A stretch of 64,000 nt of DNA from Owenia fusiformis (lineage: Eukaryota > Annelida > Polychaeta > Sabellida > Oweniidae), in the NCBI GenBank assembly GCA_903813345.2, contig CAIIXF020000010.1, positions 21,031,181 to 21,095,180 of the forward strand. The letters are read 5' to 3'. Made by a program: the position numbers and the translations under genes. Under the pieces are notes generated by a model that was not told the DNA's origin, did no database searches, and worked only from the letters and a program-made list of their open reading frames with translations. Position 1 is the stretch's first letter; every line of letters begins with the position of its first letter. Shown piece after piece: positions 24,901 to 35,400 of this stretch.

Positions 24901-25642
24901 GGCTGTAATAGTGTTGTTAAATTGTGGTTACTCTTTTGATTTCCAGTTTATACCTCAGATTTTTAGTCACATTTATTGATCCAGTGTGTAATTCACCTCA
25001 TACACCTTTGATCAAAAGATCATTCTGTTCAAGTTACCACACCTCAAGTCTAGTATATTATAGAGTATAGATGGTACTGACTGTAAAAAGGAAGTCTAAT
25101 TTAGTTTTACATTACACCGTAGCTTTAAATCAGTTTTTGTTGTTTATATTTTTTATTCAATTTTAGATCATAGCTATATCCCTAGTTTAACTTGTTATCT
25201 GTTTCATTCAATTTCATTCATCATTTGTCCACCATTTCGCCAAACTGGATTTACTATATTTTTGTTACTTCAGGAGGTGGAACCCGCAAGAGTTTGAGAA
25301 TGCACCAAAGAAAGCAAACACCCATAGGTGAGTTTCAGGATTTTAAAGAAACTCAACAAATGTTGCTTACCAATCTGGATATCTACATTAATTTTACAGA
25401 AAATGAAAACATAGATATGAAAATCCTCAGTTTTTCTGAGTTTTTTTCATCATAATATGGACATTTTCACATATTGGACTTTTAAATCTCCATATTTGAT
25501 CAGCTATCTCAAATCTAAGAATCATCCCATATATGTATTTTCTTGCAGAGCCTTGGATGATATCAATGAAAGCATCAAAGAACTGATGTATTACAGGAGG
25601 ACAATCTTTAAACAAAACCCAGGGGAGCAAAGCAACATGTGA
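21939..25642 (+). CDS. REXO2: Oligoribonuclease, mitochondrial/cytosolic (REXO2)
   Basis: Six coding exons: 21939-22076, 23340-23423, 23862-23939, 24445-24665, 25274-25327, 25549-25642; phases agree and the joined protein has 222 residues. The enzyme is a DEDDh 3'-5' exoribonuclease that degrades two- to few-nucleotide RNAs in mitochondria and cytosol (known for the family). Catalytic residues visible: D44 and E46 in VWVDCEMTG, D144 in [12 protein letters not shown]191 and D196 in THRALDDI. The signatures [19 protein letters not shown] and RRW-P-E/F are intact. The first 21 residues ([20 protein letters not shown]) are basic and hydrophobic, fitting a mitochondrial presequence, and a second Met at residue 22 could start a cytosolic form, as in the human gene. 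The protein ends soon after the catalytic domain ([10 protein letters not shown]). Introns carry MITEs. Confidence 0.97.
22374..22613. mobile_element. MITE with internal tandem repeats in REXO2 intron 1
   Basis: Inverted ends caggcctgtcaact (22381) and agttgacagccctg (ending near 22602) with cattca directly outside both, a possible 6-8 bp target-site duplication. The interior has about six 19-20 bp units of the type caaaatttggacaaaggtgt. Confidence 0.65.
23020..23060. repeat. Short perfect-stem hairpin in REXO2 intron 1
   Basis: ctaggcacaaa and tttgtgcctag form an 11 bp stem around a roughly 19 bp loop that itself contains agctttcgaa/aacgt. Could be the remnant ends of an element. No RNA gene is claimed. 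Confidence 0.5.
24700..24905. mobile_element. MITE fragment in REXO2 intron 4
   Basis: Right end aaatgtgactgaggct matches the right end of the element at 5245-5440, and words around ccggctgcagcttcccaaaa match its interior. The left end is degraded (gcagcctcgcaggcagact). Confidence 0.5.
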
Positions 25643-25814
25643 CTTTATGGGAGAACTCTCCTAGAACAGGACAGAGTCAACCAGTGTTGGACCAAGTAGG
25701 GTTTCAAGAGAACACCAATGGATGAACCAAAGCAATATGCTTATAAATCATATACCATGCAATTTACAATATACAACTTATTTTACTATTGCAAGTAAAT
25801 GAGCTGCAAATGGC

Positions 25815-26256
25815 CAATAACGCAGATGCGAGTAGGTAGTTACCAGATTCACCACCAGGTGGCTCGTTCGGGTCAGATAGCATGGCGTGTATAGGAGAAA
25901 GTTCCCTTAAACTTAAATCACATCTGTTTTAATGATTCAATTTTCATATAACCCTTATGTATCTAATAGTTATGCAAACTGAAATATGTCCAGTAAAAGA
26001 AAATGTTATCTATCAAATACAAGAAAAGATATTTCACTTTTTGTGATTTTGTATCATGGGGTCTATGGGGAATCAACCCGAACAAGAAGTCACATTTTCA
26101 AAAAAAATTAAATTTTCAAAGTTGATAAACAATTTTCGAAACCATATTTTGAGATGTACTTTTACATGCAGATTTCAAATATGACATCACTTTGACTGAA
26201 TTTTGAATATTTAATGACGTAAATAAAGATTATTTCTACTCGCACCTAGTCTATTG
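25815..26256. mobile_element. MITE family B, copy 1 (gatgcgagtag ends)
   Basis: Inverted ends caataacgcagatgcgagta and ctactcgcacctagtctatt. Interior words shared with the copy at 31628-32062: tagttaccag, caccaccaggtggct, gaaagttccct, ataacccttatgt, tgacgtaaat. It begins about 170 bp after the REXO2 stop and may lie in its 3' UTR. Confidence 0.8.
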
Positions 26257-26666
26257 CAGATCGATAAAGATTGATATGAAATGCAATTTTTGAGTAAACA
26301 TCAATATATTTACCTGCTACGATCCTATTTAAGAAATGCCATTAAAAGCTAATATATTTACAAGGTAAGAAGATGATTGAAGAGTTTTCCCAGAAGTTGT
26401 GAAATTACAACTGGCACAATGCATTAGAAGACAGAAACATTCCAAAATATTTGAAACTTATTCATTAAATCGAAGCTGTACTCTTGCTTGAAGTGTCATT
26501 GTTCATACTAGTGTATGGAATACATGTAAATGCTCAATAGATAAGGTTTTGAATTAGATTTTATTTCTCAAAAATGAATTGCATAGTCTTGCATCATGAA
26601 TTAGTGCACCCTATATACATGTACAGCTTTTACATGGTATTGTATGAAGATATACATTCTGCTTTT

Positions 26667-27509
26667 TATCGCACTTTGAAAAAGTGCTATATTGTCGTCG
26701 TCTTGTGCTGTTGGGCGGGCGTGCGGGCGTTTGGGCGTGCGGGCGGGCGGGACATAAACCAAATCTTGTCATCAAATTTCCAGGATAACTGCTTACCTGT
26801 TCAACTTGAAATTTTTACAGATGCAAGAGCAGACTAGTGCCAAGATCTGATTAGGTTAAGGGCATGCTGGGTAAACTACGTGGTGGCCATTTTGAATTTT
26901 TCAACAAATCTTGTCATCAAAATTCCAGGAAAACCACTTATCCGTTCAACTTGAAATTTTTACAGATGCAAGAGCAGACTATTGCCAAGATCTGATTAGT
27001 TTTTGGGTATGCTGGCTCGATTACATGGTGGCCATTTTGAATTTTTCAATTTGGCGGCCATTTTGAATTCTTCAACTTGCTCCAAATTGACCAAATTTTT
27101 TTTTTTAAAACATCTACAAGTTCTCAGAAGTTCAAATCTGACCTTAGATTTCAGATTTGACCTTTCGTTGACCTTCAGTGGCCTTGAAAAGGTAAAAAAT
27201 TTGATTTTCTAAATTGATCTTTTGGATTTAAATTTAGGTCAGCTAATTACAAAAGACCTACTGAGGTCTGAAAAAGTGACACTTTCAAGGTCGAAGGTCA
27301 TCAAATTAGGTCACAAACAATGTTATCTAAATTTTCCCAAAGTTCAAGACTACAAATAAATTCTTGTCATCAAAATTGCAGGAAAACCGATAACCTTGTC
27401 AACTTGAAATGTTTACAGATGCAAGAGCAGACTAGTGCCAAGGTCTGATTAGGTTTTGGCCATGCTGGGTAAATTGCATGGTGGCCAGTTTGCTCTTCAA
27501 AGTGCGATA
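26667..27509. mobile_element. Repeat element bounded by tatcgcactttgaa inverted ends
   Basis: Ends tatcgcactttgaa (26667) and ttcaaagtgcgata (ending 27509). The interior carries three related 110-150 bp units (about 26760, 26905 and 27360) with cttgtcatcaaa, ttgaaatttttacagatgca, agagcagacta and gtggccattttgaatt. A very GC-rich patch of ggcgggcg words lies at 26707-26750. No transposase. Confidence 0.75.
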
Positions 27510-27543
27510 TTTATCACTGTGTGTCTTGTTTAGTTTTTATATC

Positions 27544-27720
27544 GCCACCAGATGTTTAAGTCTCCATTTTTTTTGTGGACGACATTCGGTGGCTGGTGTT
27601 TGGCATCTGTAACAAAGGGTAGGTGGTGACATTTTGCATGTTAATGCCTTGTCTAGTTTATGGTATGTCACCGCCAGAACTGGTGACATATTGTTATAGT
27701 ATCCAACTTTTTGTGAATGT
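27544..27720. repeat. Dispersed repeat with gtcaccgccag hairpin
   Basis: gtcaccgccagaactggtga followed by catattgttatagt at 27665, and upstream gacattttgcatgttaatgc at 27628. Both pieces recur near 4816-4920 in the other order. Unknown class. Confidence 0.6.
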
Positions 27721-27907
27721 TAAGTTTGTACTCCAGCAATTTTTGCAATTATGTATTTTTTGACAGCTGCACATATGTATAAAGAATTTGAATCATAGTT
27801 AATTTGCTATTTTCTAAAATCAAGGGCTACATTTCTATAATAATGGCATTTTGCAATTTGAAAGAACAAGTTTTTATTTTTGTTATTTTAATGTTATTAT
27901 TATTATT

Positions 27908-28619
27908 AATGATTTTATTTCACTTATTGAAAACAATATAAACAATTACATATAAAAGCATACCAATCGCCATGTGGCATTACAGGTTGCTTTGATTAAA
28001 TTAAACATAGTTTTCATATGGCTTTAAATATCACAAAACAGGAAGTAAGTAAAATATTGTAAATAGAATAGATAAATATTGGAACGTCGAAGGTACGATT
28101 TTTCTTTTCTCTTATTTCACTCGTTGTAGGCAGATTTAATTGCTCACTTACATGTAAGTTACATAAACGGTATGGGTTAAAAGTGCAGATCTTAACTGTT
28201 TTTCGAAATACCGTTTATGTAACTTAAGTGAGGAATTAAATCGACAATTCTGTTGTGTTCTGAACTATTTGTTCGCAAATATGTACATTTTCTTAAACAT
28301 ATGATACTGATACACGTTTGTGATCAAAATGTCGTGGGAATTCTGCCTACAACGTGTGAAATAAGGAAAAAAGAAGAAAAATCGTACCTTCGACGTTCCA
28401 ACATTTTGTTACCGAAACGAACCAGCGTAATGCTTTTTTTTATGATTTAATGATTTTATTTCACTTATTGAAAACAATATAAACAATTACATATAAAAGC
28501 ATACCAATCACCATGTGGCATTACAGGTTGCTTTGAATAAATTAAATCATGTGACTTTAGATATCACAAAGCATAAAGAAAGTAACATATTGTAAATCAA
28601 ATAGATAAACATTGGAAGT
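27908..28619. repeat. Direct repeat pair around a palindromic insert
   Basis: About 172 bp at 27908-28080 (aatgattttatttcacttat...) is repeated in the same orientation at 28447-28619, roughly 88% alike. Between them, 28083-28131 (gaacgtcgaaggtacgattt, tgtaggcag) is inverted at 28345-28403 (ctgcctacaacg, aatcgtaccttcgacgttcc), and an inner inverted pair (cttacatgtaagttacataa / ttatgtaacttaagtgagg) lies at 28145-28240. LTR-like layout but far too short for a retroelement. Confidence 0.75.
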
Positions 28620-28730
28620 ATTTATTTTATTTTATTCACTAGCGTAATCGAGTGGATCACCAGTGATAGTGAGCAATAATGTCAACTAAGTGTGCCATAA
28701 TATCTCGTTATTTCAAAGCAATTTACAAGG

Positions 28731-28810
28731 TACCCTTTGCATTTGTTCGACTTCACTTCTTAAAAGAGAGCTTCGTCTATAACTCGTTTATAACTAGACG
28801 CTGCGCGCAG
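28731..28810 (-). repeat. Dispersed short repeat core, copy 2
   Basis: On the minus strand reads gcgcagcgtctagttataaa, cgaagctctcttttaagaag, tgaagtcgaa and gcaaagggta, matching copies at 6079, 32195 and 47740. It lies just downstream of the fucosyltransferase gene. Confidence 0.8.
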
Positions 28811-28946
28811 GGTATTTACAAGGAGTTCTGAACTGCAAGCTCGACTGAAGTTCATTTCAACATTGATTAAAAGATGTTTTAGTTTTTGGTTTTGTATCTT
28901 TAAGAGAGGTTCATCTTAATTTACAAGATTTTGACTTCCGGGGTAG

Positions 28947-30041
28947 TTAAAGCATTGCCTTCCACTGTGGTAGGAAATAGTCGAAACGTTCAAATCTTTG
29001 TGCAAGTTCACTATTAGGCCTAGGCCAGCCAGCATAATAGATGACTTCCCCACCAGACAACCAACCTGCCCACCAAGAGAAACTCCCGGTTGACATAATA
29101 ATGTGGTCACAATGTGACAGAATTGCGAGATCTTCTCCAGGCGAATGGCCAATTGAAAACGTCGCACTTGAAGATCTGATATTGATTTGGGCCCAGAATA
29201 TATCATCAGAACAAACAATAAAATGGACGTATTTGAACTTAGTCCTGAAATACTCCATCGCTTTCTGAAAATAGTGTTTGGGTGCAACGACGTATCCCTT
29301 GTTAGGGTTTAGACTTTCAGTGTCCGCCATATCTGTTCTCCGAATATGTATTCCAATTAAAGTTACATGGTTATCCCCACGCCTCTTTGTCATGTCCCTT
29401 GTGCCGTTAGTGATTTCGTCTTTACCATGCATGTCTTTCCGAACTTCGTCAATAAATGCCAAGGCTAAAGTATCAATCGACGAGTGAAATGTAAATTGCT
29501 TTTTCAAATCTTTCTGAATTTCCACCAGGTATTTCCACGATTGAAAGTAACAACAAAGCCGAATATTTGTATTTGCTGGAACAATTTTCATAATTCCCAC
29601 ATCATATACAGATGACTTATTTTCATTCAAATTAGTTACAGGAAAAGAATTATTATTCTCTTTGTGTGGTAAATTCCCCGATCGGTCAATATTGAATATT
29701 CCGTCTAAGGTTTCATTTGGATAAATTGGCGTCATATTGTTATGTTTTGCTACTGCGATTAGTGCTGCAAATTGGAACATGTTATTTCCCAGTCTGCCTA
29801 TTCGATGGACGGTGACCCATCCTCTGCCAATCGCAGCCTTCCTTTGACTGACACCTGAAGAAGTGACTAATTTATCATCGTTTATTGGTTGTTGGATTTC
29901 AATAGTATACTTTCCATATTTCAATAGGCCACCATATTGTCTTGTGTCATTCAGCTTCATAACGACTGTTGCAATATCAATTTTTTGGTTTGCTTTCCAA
30001 ATGAATGTTGTCAATATAATCCAAATTGATATCATAACCAC
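28947..30041 (-). CDS. Alpha-1,2-fucosyltransferase (GT11), type II Golgi enzyme
   Basis: Single-exon frame of 364 residues. The family transfers fucose from GDP-fucose to galactose in alpha-1,2 linkage in the Golgi (FUT1/FUT2 type). Seen: a short cytoplasmic start and a membrane anchor at residues 3-15 (MISIWIILTTFIW), a stem region, then the catalytic domain beginning WVTVHRIGRLGNNMFQFAA (75-93), the GDP-fucose motif IGIHIRRTDM (229-238), YFxKAMEYF, FIVCSDDIFW (274-283) and the conserved block DLAILSHCDHIIMSTGSFSW (304-323). Length and motif order match FUT1/2 and invertebrate GT11 proteins. Possible N-glycosylation sites at 31, 109, 130, 141 and 212. The first ATG (MVMIS) puts the anchor at the very start, as expected. 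It lacks introns like vertebrate FUT1/2 coding regions. The acceptor substrate cannot be told from the sequence. Confidence 0.93.
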   Translation of the reverse strand: MVMISIWIILTTFIWKANQKIDIATVVMKLNDTRQYGGLLKYGKYTIEIQQPINDDKLVTSSGVSQRKAAIGRGWVTVHRIGRLGNNMFQFAALIAVAKHNNMTPIYPNETLDGIFNIDRSGNLPHKENNNSFPVTNLNENKSSVYDVGIMKIVPANTNIRLCCYFQSWKYLVEIQKDLKKQFTFHSSIDTLALAFIDEVRKDMHGKDEITNGTRDMTKRRGDNHVTLIGIHIRRTDMADTESLNPNKGYVVAPKHYFQKAMEYFRTKFKYVHFIVCSDDIFWAQINIRSSSATFSIGHSPGEDLAILSHCDHIIMSTGSFSWWAGWLSGGEVIYYAGWPRPNSELAQRFERFDYFLPQWKAML

Positions 30042-31287
30042 GATCTACAGAAATGACTGCTTCGAAATAGTATTTAATTTATAGCACTGGATTGCTGAGA
30101 TCATTTTAGACGAGCATTTCATGCGTATTCAAACGTTATAATCTTAAAGGTGGAGTTGACTTTACAATACCGTGAAAATGTCATTGTATTTCTCGTTTAT
30201 TGATTGTTGAAATTCATGCGGAGGCTATTGGGTTCACTGATCTCAGATTTCTTTTTTATGATTTCCATATTTCAATACGTCACTTGGTTGTCTCATGTTA
30301 TCTTTCAACTTCATAATGACTACACGAGATTAGCATCTATTCATGGGTCTTGTCATATCACGTATGCTCCCCCTGTGAAGTCAGCTCTGTTTTAAGTTTT
30401 TTTTAGAAATTCATAACTGGCTATGGCACTATTTTATTTTTTTTTTCAATGAATTTTCTGCAATGCCCATATCATATTCATTGTAAGTTAGTAATATAAG
30501 CCTCATATTAAAAGTGTATAATTATCATGTTACTCCAGGACAGTGCAACCTTCCAAGATGGAATATTGTCATGACATAACACCGACGCACATTCGGCTAA
30601 TTGATTTCATTGATTTTAGCCTAAAGCGAACGTCGCTACGTACAATATTTCACAGCGATGACAATCGTTAATCTTTTTGTAAGGGAGGGGTGGGGGGTCG
30701 AAAAATTTTTGGCCCCTAAACAAAGATTTGGCCCAAGTTTTATCCATTTTGGCCTATTTTTGATAAATTGGCCTAAAATTAAAAAATAAGGCCCATAAAG
30801 CCCACCAATGAGGTCCTACAAAAATTTCTGGCCCCATCTTAGGGGGAGGGGGTGGGCCCTATGTGCCCCCGCCATTGAAGGGTATGTTTATTGTTTAACA
30901 AAGCACAAAGGGTGATCCTGAAATTCCAGAGGGAAAAGAAATTTAGAAAATATTTGGGCCCAAATTATGAAAATAATGCCCAAAAAACAATGCCCAGTAA
31001 TGCCATTTTTTTTGTAAATTGCCCAATTATATGGAGGAAGAGCAGTTTTTCCTTCAAGAAAGCAAAAAGGTAGGGCCACATGTTTTAGGAGATATCGGGG
31101 AGGGGGGGGAGGGCTGGCTACGAACCTGTTTTAGGACATGTATCCTGAGATCATCGGTAGAGTTGCAGAGTTGGATCTGTCTGCAATGCAAACACGATGG
31201 ACGAGCTACAAAAGGAAAGAGGCCATCAGAATTTTGAACAAGATCATCACGTTGGTGTGACTGGGTGGGGGGAGGGGTATGTGTACT
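30042..31287. other. Upstream region of the fucosyltransferase; no gene seen
   Basis: No exon is supported. At 30685-30870 and 30950-31110 there are repeated ggccca/ggcccc words beside long G runs (ggaggggtggggg, cgggagggggggg), an irregular repeat of unknown type; open frames here come from the low complexity. The promoter of the minus-strand fucosyltransferase gene should lie in the first few hundred bases but no core motif stands out. Confidence 0.4.
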
Positions 31288-31473
31288 ATCCCAGGCTGAG
31301 GCCCAGGAATACGTTAGAAATGTTTAAAAAGTCCCCTAGTGTACTGAGTTGGTAATGCGTGGTGTATACATGTATATTAATAATCTTAATCTTTTACTAT
31401 ATTACTATATTACTTACATTGAATAAGACTGATTTTTTATTAATGACTTTATACCCGGGCCTCAGATCCCAGG
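31288..31473. mobile_element. hAT-like MITE with perfect 8 bp target-site duplication, copy 1
   Basis: Element 31296-31465 (170 bp), ends ctgaggcccaggaata and tatacccgggcctcag. The 8 bp atcccagg is present at 31288-31295 and again at 31466-31473. An 8 bp duplication is the hAT mark. A second copy at 41090-41267 has its own perfect 8 bp duplication. Confidence 0.9.
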
Positions 31474-31627
31474 TGTATTTTGATGTATCCCTTCCCAGAA
31501 TTATGAAAACGAGCGAAAATATTATTCAATATAATATTTTATTGACGAATTGATCTTATTACTTTAACATATTTATAACCGTTCAACTCAAAATAATTCG
31601 ATTGAGAAAATTAATTACTGTTGGTGG

Positions 31628-32062
31628 CAATTACCCAAATGCGAGTAGGTAGTTACCAGTTTCACCACCAGGTGGCTGATTCGGGTCAATTAACGTGGCA
31701 GGTATATAAGAAAGTTCCCTCAAACTTGAATATTATCAATTTAAGTGGCTCAATTTTCATATAACCCTTATGTGCCTGTACTAATGAAAATATGTCCAGT
31801 AAAGCAAAATATTATCTGTCCACTAAAAGAAAAGATATTTCATTTTTTGTGATTTTATAGCATGGGGTCTTTGGGGAATCTCCCCGAGCTAGAAGTCACA
31901 TTTTCAAAAAAAATCAATTTTTCAAAGTTGATAAACACTTTTTAAAACCACATTTCTAGATGTAATTTTACATGTAGATTTCAAATATGATATTACTTTG
32001 ACTGAATTTTGAATTTTTAATGACGTAAATCAAGATTATTTCTACTCGCATCTGGGTTATTG
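31628..32062. mobile_element. MITE family B, copy 2
   Basis: Ends caattacccaaatgcgagta and ctactcgcatctgggttatt. About 85% like 25815-26256 by eye throughout. Same orientation as copy 1. Confidence 0.8.
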
Positions 32063-32194
32063 TAACATTGTTATGGTTAATATTTGGTGAATGATCATTA
32101 CATGTATGATAATTGCATTTTGGCACATGCCATTTGTCACTAGTGCATCACAAATATAAACATTAAACAGCTCAGTTGACATTCTTAATCTCAA

Positions 32195-32252
32195 GCGCAG
32201 AGTCTATAGTTAAGAAGGCGGAGCTCTCTTTTAAGAAGTTAAGTCGAACGAA
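32195..32252 (+). repeat. Dispersed short repeat core, copy 3
   Basis: gcgcagagtctatagttaag, gagctctcttttaagaagtt and aagtcgaacgaa. Shorter than the other copies: the aaagggta end is absent. Confidence 0.75.
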
Positions 32253-32406
32253 ATAAATTAATATATTAAATATATTATTCTATTATGATTGTATTTCTGC
32301 ATCGTTGTTAGCCCCAGTGGAAGGTGTAGTTGGTTTTAATTTAGTCTTATGTAGCGAGTCCGATTACCAATCGGCACTTCAATGTATAAACGAAATATAA
32401 TGTTTT

Positions 32407-35400
32407 TAGTGCAGTCAGAATGTGGGTTTCGGCGTGCGTTCAGAGGGATTTTATGAGACATAATTTTTCATGTTACTACTATGATTATACATATTTATAT
32501 GGATTATTAGGTCTTAGTTTTTCAGCTTTTAGATTTTGTGGCCATTTTACCCCCATGGGCTAAAATTTGGACCCCTACTATAAGATTGGGCAAGAACTCA
32601 AAAAATACTCAGTGGAATGTTTCCAAATTACTAAATTATATTGGTATAGGCTAACTGAATATATGATAAAAATTTCATGTCACATGGTCAAGTGGTTACC
32701 ATGGAAATGGATAAAACATGCCCTTCGAGTGTCAATTTTCAGGCCAATTTTTCAGGACTGACAGAGTCATTTCATGCATATTTTGTCACCAATGTGTTAG
32801 GAAGGGTTAAAATGTAAAAAGAAAACTTCTATAATATATTAGCAACAATTATATGTAAAGATCAGTCCACAAAACCTCAGATTTTGGCCTTGTATTGGTC
32901 CATGACTTATACAGGGGTCTATTTCATAGACTCAAGCTCCCACATTGGATGGATGCTATAACTTTTGAAATAATGGAGATACAGGTCTCATTTTTTCAGA
33001 TCTTCATAAATGGTTAGTTTTAAGTATTTTATTATACTTTGGGAGCTGACATGTGATTGGTTGCCATGGTAACCAGGGTTTTAGGGAAATTCTGACCCCC
33101 ACATTGGATGGATGCTATAACTTTTGAAATAAGGGAGATACAGGTCTCATTTTTCCAGATCTTCATAAATGGTTGGTTTTGAGTATTTTAATACATGTTT
33201 GGAGCTGACATGTGATTGGTTGCCATGATAACCAGGGTTTGAAGGAAATCCTGACCCCGACATTGGATGGATGTTATAACTTTTGAAATAAGGGAGATTC
33301 ATGTCTCATTTTTTCAGATTTTTGACAATGATTGATTTAAAGTATTCATTTAGACTTTGGGAGCTGAAATTTGATTGGTTACCATGGAAATCAGGGTTTT
33401 ATTGAAATTCAGACCTCCACAATTGATGAACACTATAACTCCTATATACAGGCAGATAAGATATAATCTTTTCAGATGTAAGATAATAATAATATGACGT
33501 GTGTATTGTATTAGACTTTGGAAGCTAGGATTTATTTGTCTGCCATGGTAACCATGTTTCATTGTCATGGTAACTGCTGTTTTCGTTTTCAGATTCACCT
33601 TTATTCTAGATAGGTCAATACATGACATAAAATACCAAATTGCTCAAAGTTACCGTTTTATTCTTCATTTTTTTCATTTTTTTTATTTTATATGATTTAC
33701 ATGCTTATGACTCAATAATACTAGAGATGCAAACATTATTTGGCTAGATAGATAGGTCAATACATGACATAAAATACCAAATTGCTCAAAGTTACCGTTT
33801 TATTCTTCATTTTTTTCATTTTTTTTATTTTATATGATTTACATGCTTATGACTCAATAATACTAGAGATGCAAACATTATTTGGCTCATAAAATATCAA
33901 ATACTAGTGAACAATACATGTATGTCTGACAATATTGCCTTATTCCATACGACTAGTTCTTACAAAAGCTCGGACTCCTAATTTGTTCATTTGTACTCAT
34001 CATTACTGTTTTCATTTAGCACAATTTCCTCTTAACATCAATTTCTGTTGGAATGAAGGATTGTTTTGACCATTCTGGAGATAAGGATCCTCAGGGGATA
34101 TAGTCCATGCATGCAGTATTGGACTTGGCAGAATGGGTTAAGACTGGTCCTTGTGGGTTCACTGCATATAAAATTTGGCTGCGATCCTAGGCTGAACCCT
34201 CAGATATCAATATGTTCCCATCCAATCTGTCAAATTTGAATGTGTTCTGATATCAACCAAAATAATGCCCAAATGCCATACCAAATGCCCAAATATAGGA
34301 CCAGTGCCATACCAAATGCCCAGATATGAAAACATGGCCATTTAAAATTTCTAATGCCTCGAGAAGGCAGATCTTTGAGGAAAACAACCAAAAACAACCA
34401 CACATTAATAAGGATATACTAGATCAATGCCATACATGTACAACAAGTGAGGGGCAACATACTTTTCACGACCATTCCCTGATCCTAAAATCCTCAAGGT
34501 TTATATAAAGTGAACTCCTGGGAGACAGGGGGTAATATTTCCACTTCCAAATATAAATTTTATCATCCATCCTCTTCAAATGTTATAATGAGCAATCATT
34601 ACAAGGTGGAAGAGTTCATCATTTAATTCATTGCATTATATTAGCTGCTATGAAAGCAGTGAAGGACCAATCTTGAAAGATGGGAAGAGTTGAAATGTCA
34701 ACACCTCCATAAGTGAGGGAAGCACTGTTCTGTTTTGGAGAATAGTATCTTATGTGAAACAGCTCATATTGTTATCTATTGATGGAAGTTACAAATATAG
34801 TTTTGTAATTCTGCTGTACTTTTACTGGTGAACAATTCAACTTTGATTTTTTTGTGTCAGGAATTTCTATATTGATTCCTATTATGAAGAAAAAAACCTT
34901 AAGAAGCTCAACTGATGTGAACTCTGTCCCATTAGGAGCTCATTAGATGTCAGAAGCTCAACCCAACCCCTGTAGCTGCAAACCTAGGACCAAGTCCTGT
35001 GTGAAGCTATATTAGCCTTCAATGCGTTTACTGGATCAGATTACTCCAGTGCCTTTCTGAACAAAGGAAAAGTAAATCAACTGAAATGGAAGACAAACGA
35101 TTCTTAAAGTTGTTTTCTTCAATAGGAAACAATATAGGAATTCCCGCTACCATAAAGTCGAAAGTTGAATTGTTCACCTGCAAAAATAGAGCAGAAATAG
35201 AAAAAAAACTGCCACTAATAGATTATGAGATGAGCTGTTTCCCATGAGATACAAAACAGAACAGTGCTGCCCTCACTTATGAAGGTGTTGACATTTTCTT
35301 TCACATTTGAAGAGGGTAAATTATCAAACCTATGTATGGACACATTCCCACCAGCCTAAACCCAGCTCTACCATTATGCCCAACACTGCATGAATGAACT

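Noticed and set aside
26574-27212. Frames with ordinary start codons over the GC-rich patch
   Set aside because: Repeat-derived; no protein-like conservation signal.
27908-28619. LTR retrotransposon
   Set aside because: Repeats of 172 bp with only 366 bp between them and no gag/pol or primer-binding site seen.
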